Source: Streptomyces sp. CC0208 (GTDB lineage: Bacteria; Actinomycetota; Actinomycetes; Streptomycetales; Streptomycetaceae). Taken from it: a stretch of DNA of 64,000 nt. The DNA is taken from assembly GCF_003443735.1 (NCBI RefSeq), contig NZ_CP031969.1, forward strand, positions 2,356,001-2,420,000, written 5' to 3'. The notes under the pieces are model-generated. The model searched no databases and was not told where the DNA came from. It worked only from the letters and a program-made list of their open reading frames with translations. Shown here in pieces: positions 35,759-43,752 of the stretch. Numbering within the stretch: position 1 is the stretch's first letter; each line of letters starts with the position of its first letter. A program made the position numbers and the translations under genes.

Positions 35759-36427
35759 GTGTTCGACTTTCTAGAAGGTTACGACGTCCTCGGGGCGTTC
35801 TGGATGACGGTGAAACTCACCGCCCTGTCCGCCGTCGGCTCCCTGATCTGGGGCACCGTGCTGGCCGCGATGCGGGTCAGCCCAGTCCCGTTGATGCGCG
35901 GCTTCGGCACCGCCTACGTCAACATCGTCCGGAACATCCCCCTGACGGTCATCATCGTCTTCACCTCGCTCGGCCTCGCCGACATCTTCGGTGTGACGAT
36001 GGGCGCGGCGGACAACTTCGACGTCCAGGGCTTCCGGCTGGCGGTGCTCGGTTTCATCGTCTACACCGCGGCGTTCGTCTGCGAGGCCATCCGTTCCGGC
36101 ATCAACACGGTGCCGCTCGGCCAGGCCGAGGCGGCCCGCGCGATCGGGCTGAACTTCAGCCAGACCCTGCGTCTCATCGTGCTCCCGCAGGCTTTCCGCG
36201 CGGTCATCAACCCGCTGGCAAACGTGCTGATCGCGCTGACCAAGAACACCACCGTGGCGGCCGCGATCGGTGTGGCCGAAGCCGCCCTCCTGATGAAGAA
36301 GATGATCGAGAACGAGGCCCAGACGCTCGCCATCGGCGCGGTCTTCGCACTGGGCTTCGTGGTACTGACCCTGCCGACCGGCCTCCTCCTCGGCTGGCTC
36401 GCCAAGCGACTGGCGGTGAAGCGATGA
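35759..36427 (+). CDS. gluC: Glutamate ABC transporter permease
   Basis: The 222-residue HisM-type permease has about five hydrophobic segments: FWMTVKLTALSAVGSLIWGTVLA, NIVRNIPLTVIIVF and the end FALGFVVLTLPTGLLLGWLA. The EAA loop is SGINTVPLGQAEAARAIGLNFSQTLRLIVLPQA. The GTG start has GGGAGA upstream. It pairs with GluD, whose ATG overlaps this stop by four bases, so translation is coupled. Confidence 0.94.
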   Translation: MFDFLEGYDVLGAFWMTVKLTALSAVGSLIWGTVLAAMRVSPVPLMRGFGTAYVNIVRNIPLTVIIVFTSLGLADIFGVTMGAADNFDVQGFRLAVLGFIVYTAAFVCEAIRSGINTVPLGQAEAARAIGLNFSQTLRLIVLPQAFRAVINPLANVLIALTKNTTVAAAIGVAEAALLMKKMIENEAQTLAIGAVFALGFVVLTLPTGLLLGWLAKRLAVKR

Positions 36428-37338
36428 GCTCGGTCCTCTACGACACTCCGGGACCCCGCGCCAAACGGCGCAACGTCCTCCTGTCGGTCGTCTTCACCCT
36501 TCTCCTCGCCCTCCTCCTGTGGTGGGTGTGGCAGAAGATGGACGACAAGAACCAGCTGGAGTGGAACCTCTGGGAGCCCTTCACCACCGGTGAGGCCTGG
36601 ACGACCTACCTCCTGCCCGGCCTCGGCAACACCCTCAAGGCCGCGGCGATCTCCATGGTGATCGCCCTCCCGCTGGGTGCGGTCTTCGGCATCGCCCGGA
36701 TGTCCGACCACGCCTGGGTGCGGGGCGTGGCCGGCACGGTGGTCGAGTTCTTCCGGGCCATCCCGGTGCTGCTGCTGATGCTGTTCGCAAACGAGTTCTA
36801 CGTCCGCTCATCGGACATCTCCAGCGAGCAGCGCCCGCTGTACGCCGTGGTCACCGGCCTGGTGCTCTACAACGCCTCGGTGCTCGCTGAAATCGTCCGG
36901 GCCGGCATCCTCTCGCTGCCCCGGGGCCAGACGGAGGCGGCGTACGCGGTCGGACTGCGCAAGGGCCAGACGATGACCAGCATCCTGCTCCCGCAGGCGG
37001 TCACCGCGATGCTGCCGGCCATCGTCAGCCAGCTGGTCGTCATCGTGAAGGACACCGCGCTGGGCGGCGTGATGCTGAGCTTCCCCGAGCTGCTCAACTC
37101 GCGCAGCACGCTGGCGGCCAACTACGCCAACGTCATCCCCAGCTTCATCGTCGTAGGCATCATCTTCATCGTCCTGAACTTCCTCCTCACCAGCTTCGCG
37201 AGCTGGTTGGAGCAGAGGCTGCGGCGCAGCAAGAAGAGCACGGGCGCGGTCCTCGGCGAGGACACGGTCGAGGTCAACCCGGCCGCCGTGCGCGGCACCT
37301 ACGGAACCGGCGAGAACACCGGCGGCGGCGGATTCTGA
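36424..37338 (+). CDS. gluD: Glutamate ABC transporter permease
   Basis: The 304-residue permease has an N-terminal helix (NVLLSVVFTLLLALLLWWVW), a periplasmic segment and a core with the EAA loop GILSLPRGQTEAAYAVGLRKGQTMTSILLPQAV. FFRAIPVLLLMLFANEF and FIVVGIIFIVLNFLLTSFASWLE are typical helices. The C-terminal tail is Gly-rich. It is the last gene of gluABCD; a 14-bp perfect terminator stem follows 38 bp later. Confidence 0.94.
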   Translation: MSSVLYDTPGPRAKRRNVLLSVVFTLLLALLLWWVWQKMDDKNQLEWNLWEPFTTGEAWTTYLLPGLGNTLKAAAISMVIALPLGAVFGIARMSDHAWVRGVAGTVVEFFRAIPVLLLMLFANEFYVRSSDISSEQRPLYAVVTGLVLYNASVLAEIVRAGILSLPRGQTEAAYAVGLRKGQTMTSILLPQAVTAMLPAIVSQLVVIVKDTALGGVMLSFPELLNSRSTLAANYANVIPSFIVVGIIFIVLNFLLTSFASWLEQRLRRSKKSTGAVLGEDTVEVNPAAVRGTYGTGENTGGGGF

Positions 37339-37376
37339 CAGTCGGTCAAGTTGCCTGCACCGCAGGTGCGAACGAC

Positions 37377-37410
37377 ACGGAGGCAGTGGCATGATCGCCA
37401 CTGCCTCCGT
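37377..37410 (+). terminator. Terminator of the gluABCD operon
   Basis: Arms ACGGAGGCAGTGGC (37377-37390) and GCCACTGCCTCCGT (37397-37410) form a perfect 14-bp stem with loop ATGATC. Confidence 0.88.
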
Positions 37411-37526
37411 CACTTGACGCAAGCACCGGCAATGGGTTGCATACGTTCTGTGATCGTGCACCCTGCCCCAACCTCCTGTTCACCCACGTCTTCCGGCACT
37501 GCGCTGCGGGCAGGGGGCACCGCGTC

Positions 37527-39131
37527 GTGGACCCGGTGATCATCGTCGGAGCGGGGCCCGTCGGGCTTACGCTCGCCCTGGCGCTGGCGCGTCAGGACGT
37601 CCCCTCCGTGGTTCTCGACGAGGGCCCGGGCAAGGACGAATCCCGCCTGGCCCGCACCGCCGTACTGCACGAGGACACCGCCGCCCTCATGGCACGGCTG
37701 ACCGGGGTGCCGGTCACCGAGCTGGGAGTGCACTGGGCCGGATGGCGGTCGATGCGCCGCAAGCAGGTGATGCGGGAGGTCGACTTCGAGGAGGCCGGGG
37801 ACGCCCCCCTGCACCTCGCCCAGCACGTCCTGACCGGCGCCCTGCGCACCGCCCTCGCCGAGGAGCGGCTGGTCAAGCTCATCACCGACAGCCGTCTCGA
37901 CACGATCGAGCAGGAGCCCTCGGGCGTCACCGCCCACACCCGCGGCTCCAAGGGCACGTGGTGGCGTGGCAGTTACCTCGTCGGTTGCGACGGCACGCGC
38001 TCCACCGTGCGCAAGCTCCAGGACATCCGCTTCCCGGGCCGTACGGCGGTGGAGCGCCACGCGGTCGCCGCCCTGCGCACGGAACTCCCCTGGGAGGACC
38101 GGGCGTTGCTCCACCGGATGCCGCCGTGGCGGACGTCCGGGCCGTCGGCCGGGGAGATCACCGCCCGCCCCCTCCCCGAGGGCGTGTGGCGCCTGGACTG
38201 GCTGCTGCCGCCGGGCAAGGACCTGGTCACGCCCGAGCTCCTGGTGGCCCGCGTCCGGGAGACCCTCGCGGGCTGGACGGGCGGTTCGACCCCGCCGTAC
38301 GAACTCCTCGACACCGGAGTCCACACCGTGCACCACCGGCTGGCCCGCCGTTGGCGCGCCGACCGGGTCTTTCTCGCCGGGGACGCGGCGCACTGCCTCG
38401 GGGCGCTCGGCACGCAGGGGCTCGACGAGGGACTCCGGGACGCCGACAACCTCGCCTGGAAACTGGCCCTGGCCTGGCACCACGGCCCCCATGAGGCACT
38501 CCTCGACAGCTACCAGGCGGAGCGGCGCGCGATCGTCGCCGGTCGGCTGCGCGCCGCCGACCAGGCCCTGCCGCTGCTGCGCGGCGGCGGGGGCCTGCGC
38601 TCGGTGGTCCCCGGCTCGGCCCGCGGCCACGACGGGTTGCTCACGGACGGCCACTTGGGGCGCGGCCCGCTCGGCGCGCCGGGGGCGTACGCCGACTCGC
38701 CGCTCGCGCCCCGGCACCTCGAAGGAGAGGTGCCCGTCGACACACCCCCCGGGGCGCCGGTCGCGGATGTGCGGGTCACCGCCGAGGACGGCTCGTTCGT
38801 ACGGCTGCGCGAGCGCCTCGGCCGCGGCGCGCTGCTCGTCCTCCTGGTCGCTCCGGGCACCGGGGTGTGGGAGCGCAAGCACTGGGTGACCGCCGGAATC
38901 ATGCCCCGGCTGGCCGCGGCGGTGACCGCGCTGCCGCACTCCGCCGAGCTCCTGGTCGCCGAGGAGTACCCGGGCGCGGCCCCGCACACGGTCCTGCTCG
39001 TACGGCCGGACGGTCACCTCGTCACCGCGCTGAGCGGGGTCCGCCCGGCCGACCTGTACTCGGCGGCCGAGACGGCGCTCGGCGGCCCTGCGGCGAAGAC
39101 CGAGGCGAACGCGGGGGCCGGCTCGCGTTGA
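37527..39131 (+). CDS. FAD-dependent aromatic-type monooxygenase
   Basis: The 534-residue PHBH/RdmE-like flavoprotein hydroxylase has a Rossmann GxGxxG in VIIVGAGPVGLTLALALARQ, a middle YLVGCDGTRSTVRK and a second FAD motif FLAGDAAHCLGALGTQGLDEGLRDADNLAWKLAL. A thioredoxin-like C-terminal region follows. The GTG start at 37527 directly precedes the first beta strand. It lies alone between the glu operon and the cysteine-dioxygenase unit, and the substrate cannot be deduced. Related enzymes act on polyketides or small phenols. Confidence 0.88.
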   Translation: MDPVIIVGAGPVGLTLALALARQDVPSVVLDEGPGKDESRLARTAVLHEDTAALMARLTGVPVTELGVHWAGWRSMRRKQVMREVDFEEAGDAPLHLAQHVLTGALRTALAEERLVKLITDSRLDTIEQEPSGVTAHTRGSKGTWWRGSYLVGCDGTRSTVRKLQDIRFPGRTAVERHAVAALRTELPWEDRALLHRMPPWRTSGPSAGEITARPLPEGVWRLDWLLPPGKDLVTPELLVARVRETLAGWTGGSTPPYELLDTGVHTVHHRLARRWRADRVFLAGDAAHCLGALGTQGLDEGLRDADNLAWKLALAWHHGPHEALLDSYQAERRAIVAGRLRAADQALPLLRGGGGLRSVVPGSARGHDGLLTDGHLGRGPLGAPGAYADSPLAPRHLEGEVPVDTPPGAPVADVRVTAEDGSFVRLRERLGRGALLVLLVAPGTGVWERKHWVTAGIMPRLAAAVTALPHSAELLVAEEYPGAAPHTVLLVRPDGHLVTALSGVRPADLYSAAETALGGPAAKTEANAGAGSR

Positions 39132-39135
39132 CGTG

Positions 39136-39171
39136 CTCACTGTCACTGTGCGTCCACATAGTGACAGTGAG
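39136..39171. promoter_or_regulatory. 12-bp perfect inverted repeat (operator or terminator)
   Basis: CTCACTGTCACT (39136-39147) and AGTGACAGTGAG (39160-39171) are exact complements. Three further pairs (one G-T) extend the stem into the spacer. It lies 4 bp after the monooxygenase stop and ends directly against a TTGAAA that fits the -35 of the leader-peptide promoter. It could be a terminator, an operator, or both. Confidence 0.75.
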
Positions 39172-39208
39172 TTGAAACGGTCCGCGCCCCCATGGTGTAC
39201 TCCGGATC
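39172..39208 (+). promoter_or_regulatory. Candidate promoter for leader peptide / cysteine dioxygenase
   Basis: TTGAAA (39172-39177), an 18-bp spacer and TGTACT (39196-39201) place the transcript start at about the GTG of the leader peptide (39209). There is no ribosome site, consistent with a leaderless small ORF. Confidence 0.45.
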
Positions 39209-39295
39209 GTGACCGACACCTGTGTGCGCCTGTGGCGGAGGGTCCATATGGACCTCGTCCGCTATGCGGGCTGCGTGTGTCGCCCGTCCTGCTGA
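39209..39295 (+). CDS. Cysteine-rich leader peptide (28 aa), probable attenuation ORF
   Basis: The frame starts with GTG at 39209 and ends TGA at 39293-39295. The product has the form VTDTCVRLWRRVHMDLVR followed by YAGCVCRPSC, so three of its four Cys codons fall within the last seven codons. The RVHxDLxR core is typical of small actinobacterial leader peptides that precede sulfur-metabolism genes. By analogy with cysteine-responsive leader ORFs in mycobacteria, ribosome stalling at the Cys codons when cysteine is scarce would change folding downstream. The cysteine dioxygenase gene begins 76 bp later. The frame is too short to be supported by composition alone. Confidence 0.7.
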   Translation: MTDTCVRLWRRVHMDLVRYAGCVCRPSC

Positions 39296-39315
39296 ATTCG
39301 CCTCTCTTCTTCCCC

Positions 39316-39342
39316 GCGTGCCGCGCCCGTGCGACGGCACGC
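39316..39342 (+). promoter_or_regulatory. Hairpin between leader peptide and cysteine dioxygenase gene
   Basis: GCGTGCCG (39316-39323) pairs perfectly with CGGCACGC (39335-39342) across an 11-base loop. It lies 20 bp after the leader stop and 29 bp before the dioxygenase start, where an attenuator or anti-attenuator would be expected. Confidence 0.5.
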
Positions 39343-39371
39343 TGTCGCGAACTCTCCTCAGGACGGTACCC

Positions 39372-39905
39372 GTGTCTGCCTCCCCCGCCCTCCCCTCGGT
39401 CTCCTCCCTCGCGCCGCCCACCCAGGCCGAACTCCTCGACTTCGTACGGCGCACCGCCGCCGACGCCGAGCTGATCGACTCGCTCCCGCTCGACCCCGAG
39501 GGCCGCACCTGGGTGCGCCTGGAGGGGCCCGGTGGCAGCGAGGCCTGGCTGATCGGCTGGCCGCCCGGCACCGGCACCGGGTGGCACGACCACGCCGAGT
39601 CGGTCGGCGCCTTCATCACCGCCGCCGGCGAGCTCAAGGAGAACTCCCTCGCCGCCCGGCTGCCCGCCGACGGCTGGAAGACCCTCGAACTCTCCGACGA
39701 GGTGGACCGTGAGCGGCGGCTGCCGGCCGGCAAGGGCCGTTCCTTCGGGCAGCACCACGTCCACGAGGTCCTCAACGAGTCCACCGACGCCCACGCGATC
39801 TCCGTGCACGCCTACTACCCGCCCCTCCCCCAGATCCGCCGCTACAGCCGCACGGGCCAGATCCTGCGGCTGGAGCACGTGGAGCGGCCGGAGGACTGGC
39901 AGTGA
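39372..39905 (+). CDS. Cysteine dioxygenase family protein
   Basis: The 177-residue cupin has the iron-binding motif GTGWHDHAESVGAF (two His and Glu) and the third His in GQHHVHEV, as in type I thiol dioxygenases that oxidise cysteine to cysteine sulfinate. The GTG start at 39372 has AGGA upstream; a longer frame to 39222 overlaps the leader peptide. A cysteine-rich leader and hairpin precede it, suggesting induction when cysteine is abundant. Its stop overlaps a GTG of a 24-codon frame that ends abruptly. Confidence 0.9.
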   Translation: MSASPALPSVSSLAPPTQAELLDFVRRTAADAELIDSLPLDPEGRTWVRLEGPGGSEAWLIGWPPGTGTGWHDHAESVGAFITAAGELKENSLAARLPADGWKTLELSDEVDRERRLPAGKGRSFGQHHVHEVLNESTDAHAISVHAYYPPLPQIRRYSRTGQILRLEHVERPEDWQ

Positions 39906-40055
39906 GCGGCCTGCCTGCCGGCCCACGGCTGCGGGTGGACGACGTCCGGTATGCCGCCCCGAGGCCGGGGCCATGATCTGCGGGCCCTGGTCGTGTCCGA
40001 CGAGGGCCATGCGGTAGTCACCCCGGCGCACTGCACAACGGATGTACGCGGTCGT

Positions 40056-40082
40056 GCCGGGGCCCTTCCCTTCGGGCCCGGC
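40056..40082 (-). terminator. Terminator downstream of recX
   Basis: GCCGGGGCCC (40056-40065) pairs with GGGCCCGGC (40074-40082) apart from one bulged G. It lies 34 bp beyond the recX stop. Confidence 0.55.
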
Positions 40083-40115
40083 TCGCGAGAACCTCCGCTG
40101 CAGAAACTCCCCGTT

Positions 40116-41066
40116 TCAGAACCCCTCGTCGCCGAGGAACTCCGTCTCCTCCCCCTCCTCCTCCAACGCCTGCCGGACCACCCGCAGGGCCATGCCCTCG
40201 GAGTAGCCCTTGCGGGCGAGCATGCCGGCGAGGCGGCGCAGTCGCTTGTCGCGGTCGAGCCCACGCGTCGCGCGCAGCTTGCGGTCGACGAGCTCTCGGG
40301 CCGTCTCCTCCTCCTGTTCGGAGTCGAGCTGCGAGACGGCCGCGTCGATCAGTGTGGAGTCGACGCCTTTGGTGCGCAGTTCCTGGGCGAGCGCCCGCCG
40401 GGCGAGCCCCCGGCCATGGTGCCGGGACTCCACCCAGGCGTCCGCGAACGCGCTGTCGTTGATCAGCCCGACCTCCTCGAACCGCGACAGCACCTCCTCG
40501 GCGACGTCGTCCGGGATCTCCCGCTTGCGCAGGGCGTCGGCGAGCTGCTTCCGCGTACGCGGGGTCCCGGTGAGCAGGCGCAGACAGATGCCCCGCGCCC
40601 GCTCCACCGGGTCCGCCGGAGGCTCCCCCTTCTCGGCCCTCGACAAGGAGGGGCCGCCTCCGTCCTCGCCGGGCGATTCCCCGAAGCCGCGCCGGCGCTG
40701 CCGACGCCCACGGGGACCGCCCGCGCCGGGTGCTCCGCCGCCTCGACGCGAGCTCCGGCCGAACGCCCCGGAACCACGCGTCGCCCCGTCACCGGACTCC
40801 TCGCCGCTCGGCCCACCGTCGCCGAACGTCCCACCGTCACTGTGGGAACGCCCGCCGCGGTAGGACGAACCGGTGCCGTGCGCGAAGTCGTCGCCGAACA
40901 CTTCCTCGGCGCCGTGCGACACCGAACGGCCGTATCCCCCGTCCGTTCCATGCCCCGTGCCGTCCCCGTGCCCGTCGCCGCCCGGCCCGGCAGAACCCCC
41001 GTCGCCTCTTCCGCCCCACCCTCGCGGAGCGTCCTCGTACTCGGCCCAGTCGGTTCGCCGTGTCAC
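40116..41066 (-). CDS. recX: Regulatory protein RecX with Gly-rich N-terminal extension
   Basis: RecX binds RecA filaments and limits their activity. The three-helix repeats start near residue 155: DPVERARGICLRLLTGTPRTRKQLADALRKREIPDD, LINDSAFADAWVESRHHGRGLARRALAQELRTKGV and LRRLAGMLARKGYSEGMALRVVRQAL. The first ~150 residues are a Gly/Asp/Ser-rich disordered tail (many GxGxG) ending in an Arg-rich patch, making the protein twice the usual length. It starts five bases after recA on the same strand; the pair is an operon. Confidence 0.95.
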   Translation of the reverse strand: MTRRTDWAEYEDAPRGWGGRGDGGSAGPGGDGHGDGTGHGTDGGYGRSVSHGAEEVFGDDFAHGTGSSYRGGRSHSDGGTFGDGGPSGEESGDGATRGSGAFGRSSRRGGGAPGAGGPRGRRQRRRGFGESPGEDGGGPSLSRAEKGEPPADPVERARGICLRLLTGTPRTRKQLADALRKREIPDDVAEEVLSRFEEVGLINDSAFADAWVESRHHGRGLARRALAQELRTKGVDSTLIDAAVSQLDSEQEEETARELVDRKLRATRGLDRDKRLRRLAGMLARKGYSEGMALRVVRQALEEEGEETEFLGDEGF

Positions 41067-41070
41067 GGGA

Positions 41071-42195
41071 TCAGCTCTTGGCGGCCGGAGCCTTGGCCTT
41101 CGTCGCCTTCGCGGCCGCCGGAGCCGGCACCTTCGCGGCGTCGTCCGCGACAGCGCTCACCGCGGCGTCCGCACCCGGCTCCGCGGCAGGCTGCTCGGGC
41201 CGCACACCGACGCCCAGCTTCTCCTTGATCTTCTTCTCGATCTCGTTGGCCAGGTCGGGGTTGTCCTTCAGGAAGTTGCGCGCGTTCTCCTTGCCCTGGC
41301 CGAGCTGGTCGCCCTCGTACGTGTACCAGGCGCCGGCCTTGCGGACGAAGCCGTTCTCCACGCCCATGTCGATCAGGCCGCCCTCGCGGCTGATGCCCTG
41401 GCCGTAGAGGATGTCGAACTCGGCCTGCTTGAAGGGCGGCGCGACCTTGTTCTTGACGACCTTGACGCGGGTGCGGTTGCCGACCGCGTCCGTGCCGTCC
41501 TTCAGGGTCTCGATGCGGCGGATGTCCATGCGCACCGAGGCGTAGAACTTCAGCGCCCGACCACCGGTCGTGGTCTCCGGGGAGCCGAACATCACACCGA
41601 TCTTCTCGCGGAGCTGGTTGATGAAGATGGCGGTGGTCTTGGACTGGTTGAGCGCGCTGGTGATCTTCCGCAGGGCCTGGCTCATCAGACGGGCCTGCAG
41701 ACCGACGTGGCTGTCGCCCATCTCGCCCTCGATCTCCGCGCGCGGGACGAGCGCGGCGACGGAGTCGATGACGATCAGGTCGAGGGCACCGGAGCGGACC
41801 AGCATGTCCACGATCTCCAGGGCCTGCTCGCCGTTGTCCGGCTGGGACAGGATCAGGTTGTCGATGTCGACGCCGAGCTTCTTCGCGTACTCGGGGTCGA
41901 GGGCGTGCTCCGCGTCGATGAAGGCGACCTGGCCGCCGGCCTTCTGCGCGTTCGCCACCGCGTGCAGCGTCAGGGTCGTCTTGCCGGAGGACTCCGGGCC
42001 GTACACCTCCACCACGCGGCCGCGCGGGATGCCGCCGACGCCGAGCGCGACGTCGAGCGCGGTCGACCCGGTGGGGATGACCTCGATGGGCTCGTTCGGC
42101 CGCTCGCCCATGCGCATGACCGCGCCCTTGCCGAACTGCCGTTCAATCTGTGCGAGAGCGGCGTCCAGGGCCTTCTCGCGGTCGGTTCCTGCCAT
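41071..42195 (-). CDS. recA: Recombinase RecA
   Basis: RecA forms filaments on single-stranded DNA for recombination and SOS induction. The 374-residue product has Walker [53 protein letters not shown] including the L1 region, and [27 protein letters not shown]. The Ala/Lys-rich C-tail is typical of Streptomyces. The ATG at 42195 follows GGTGG; upstream in-frame codons lie in the promoter. An SOS box lies 164 bp upstream. Confidence 0.98.
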   Translation of the reverse strand: MAGTDREKALDAALAQIERQFGKGAVMRMGERPNEPIEVIPTGSTALDVALGVGGIPRGRVVEVYGPESSGKTTLTLHAVANAQKAGGQVAFIDAEHALDPEYAKKLGVDIDNLILSQPDNGEQALEIVDMLVRSGALDLIVIDSVAALVPRAEIEGEMGDSHVGLQARLMSQALRKITSALNQSKTTAIFINQLREKIGVMFGSPETTTGGRALKFYASVRMDIRRIETLKDGTDAVGNRTRVKVVKNKVAPPFKQAEFDILYGQGISREGGLIDMGVENGFVRKAGAWYTYEGDQLGQGKENARNFLKDNPDLANEIEKKIKEKLGVGVRPEQPAAEPGADAAVSAVADDAAKVPAPAAAKATKAKAPAAKS

Positions 42196-42354
42196 GGGTT
42201 CCACCCGATTTGCTTGAGTCGATCGCTTCACGTCAAAGACGCTAACGCCTGCCACTGACAATGCGCCCCGACGCCCGTCCAGCCTGTGGATAACTCGGGA
42301 ACTTCTCCATGCAAAGCATGCCGAAACGCCCGTCATTGACTTCGCCGGAGCTTC

Positions 42355-42385
42355 CATATGAATGGATGTTCGATTTTCGTGTCAA
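42355..42385 (-). promoter_or_regulatory. recA promoter with LexA (SOS) box
   Basis: On the minus strand, TTGACA (42380-42385) is followed 18 bp later by TCATAT. The actinobacterial SOS-type sequence CGAACATCCATTC (42360-42372) lies between them, so LexA would block polymerase directly. The remaining 160 bp to the start codon form the leader. Confidence 0.7.
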
Positions 42386-42527
42386 GCGCACCACGCGGCA
42401 CCCGGGACACTTCCCGAAGCCCGCTCCGGCGGCCTCTTCCGACCTCTTCGGCTACTTCCCGCGGCGTACTCCAGGTGCCTTCGGCGGTACGACGACCGGG
42501 CGGCCCCGTGCCCGCGAGTCTTGTGCC

Positions 42528-42941
42528 ATGCAGACCACGACGAGCACCCGGGAAACGACCTCGACCACCCTCCGGGGCAACAGCGGGACGGCACGACACC
42601 CCGCCGTGATCGCGCCCCTGTCCGCCCTGCTCCTGCCGGCCGCGTCCGTCCCCGACGGGATCGCCCCCGGAGCGGGCCACCCCGCCGTGCCGCCCGGTCT
42701 CCTCATCCCCCTTGGGGTGGCGGGTCCGCTGACCCGGCGCACGAACCGGGTGACCGGGCTCGCCCTCGGTGTCGGCCTGTTCATCGGGGTGGGCACGCTC
42801 CTGACCCCGAACACCGGTGATCACCTCTCCTCGGGTGACACCGCGCTCATCGCCTCGACGCTCGCCGAAGCCGTCGCCCTCGCCGCCCTCGTGATCGCCG
42901 GAGCCGCGGCCTGCCTGACCCGGAAGGGAGCGCGGGCCTGA
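42528..42941 (+). CDS. Small membrane protein, unknown function
   Basis: The 137-residue product has a Thr-rich N-terminus, then hydrophobic segments PAVIAPLSALLLPAASV, PPGLLIPLGVAGPL, VTGLALGVGLFIGVGTLL and LAEAVALAALVIAGAAACL. The preferred ATG at 42528 begins the plausible protein; the frame is open further upstream into the recA promoter. The stop overlaps the next gene's ATG by one base (TGATG), so both are translated together. No family recognised. Confidence 0.65.
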   Translation: MQTTTSTRETTSTTLRGNSGTARHPAVIAPLSALLLPAASVPDGIAPGAGHPAVPPGLLIPLGVAGPLTRRTNRVTGLALGVGLFIGVGTLLTPNTGDHLSSGDTALIASTLAEAVALAALVIAGAAACLTRKGARA

Positions 42942-43741
42942 TGGACCCGGTCCTGCGCGATGCGCCCTCGGTGCCGGCCCGGACACCGGGGCCGCGGCCC
43001 GTCGACGCACGCCGCGTGGAGCGTCTCTGTCACGCCACCGGTCTCCTCCTGCTCCTCTCCGGGCTCGCGCACCTGGTGATGTTCGCCGTGGACGGCGGCC
43101 CCTGGGACGGGCCGGTCTCCTGGCGCAAGCCGGTGACGTTCGGGGTGTCCTTCGGAGTGACCCTGATCGCGGTCACCTGGGTCACGTCGTTTCTGCGGGT
43201 CGGCCCGCGGCCACGAGCCCTGCTCCTCGCGGTGTTCGCGGCGGACTGTGTGGTGGAGGTCGGCGGCATCACCCTGCAGGCGTGGCGCGGGGTGCCCTCC
43301 CACCTCGACATGGAGACGCCCTTCGACACGGCCGTGTCCATGACGCTCGCGGTGGGCGGCGGGGTCCTGGTGGTACTGCTGACGGTCTTCGCGGTCGCCT
43401 CCTTCCGGCACCGGCCCTCGGGTCCGGCGGGGATGGCCCTCGCGGTGCGGTCGGGGTTCGCGATCCTGCTGGTCGCCCTCGCCTCGGGCGCCGCGATGAT
43501 CGCGCGCGGTGTCGTCCTCACCCGCACCGGCCACCAGGAGGCGGCCTACCACTCGACCGCCCCGCTCAAGCCGCTGCACGGCGTGAGCCTGCACGCGATC
43601 CTGGTCCTGCCCGCACTGGCCTGGCTGCTGTCGCACACGTCCTGGAGCGAGCCGCTACGGCGACGGCTCCTGTACGCGGCGATCGGCTCCTACGTCTCGG
43701 CCGTCATCGGCGCGGCGGTGTGGGCCGCCCTCACCTACTGA
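42941..43741 (+). CDS. Multi-pass membrane protein, unknown function
   Basis: The 266-residue product has about seven hydrophobic segments, including ATGLLLLLSGLAHLVMFAV, VSFGVTLIAVTWVTSF, LALAVFAADCVVEVGGI-like sequence and LLYAAIGSYVSAVIGAAVWAAL. Two His-containing stretches (GLAHLVMF and YHSTAPLKPLHGVSLHAIL) could bind metal or haem. It is translationally coupled to the small membrane gene before it and ends 12 bp from a convergent exporter gene. It is conserved in Streptomyces by memory, but no function is known. Confidence 0.75.
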   Translation: MDPVLRDAPSVPARTPGPRPVDARRVERLCHATGLLLLLSGLAHLVMFAVDGGPWDGPVSWRKPVTFGVSFGVTLIAVTWVTSFLRVGPRPRALLLAVFAADCVVEVGGITLQAWRGVPSHLDMETPFDTAVSMTLAVGGGVLVVLLTVFAVASFRHRPSGPAGMALAVRSGFAILLVALASGAAMIARGVVLTRTGHQEAAYHSTAPLKPLHGVSLHAILVLPALAWLLSHTSWSEPLRRRLLYAAIGSYVSAVIGAAVWAALTY

Positions 43742-43752
43742 ATCCGGCGACC

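Noticed and set aside
37410..40031. Long minus-strand frame opposite the FAD monooxygenase and cysteine dioxygenase
   Set aside because: It is antisense to recognised enzymes, has Gly/Arg-rich low-complexity sequence and crosses the terminator and leader.
42309..42527. N-terminal extension of the small membrane protein at 42528
   Set aside because: These codons lie over the recA promoter and SOS box and encode low-similarity, non-membrane sequence without a ribosome site.
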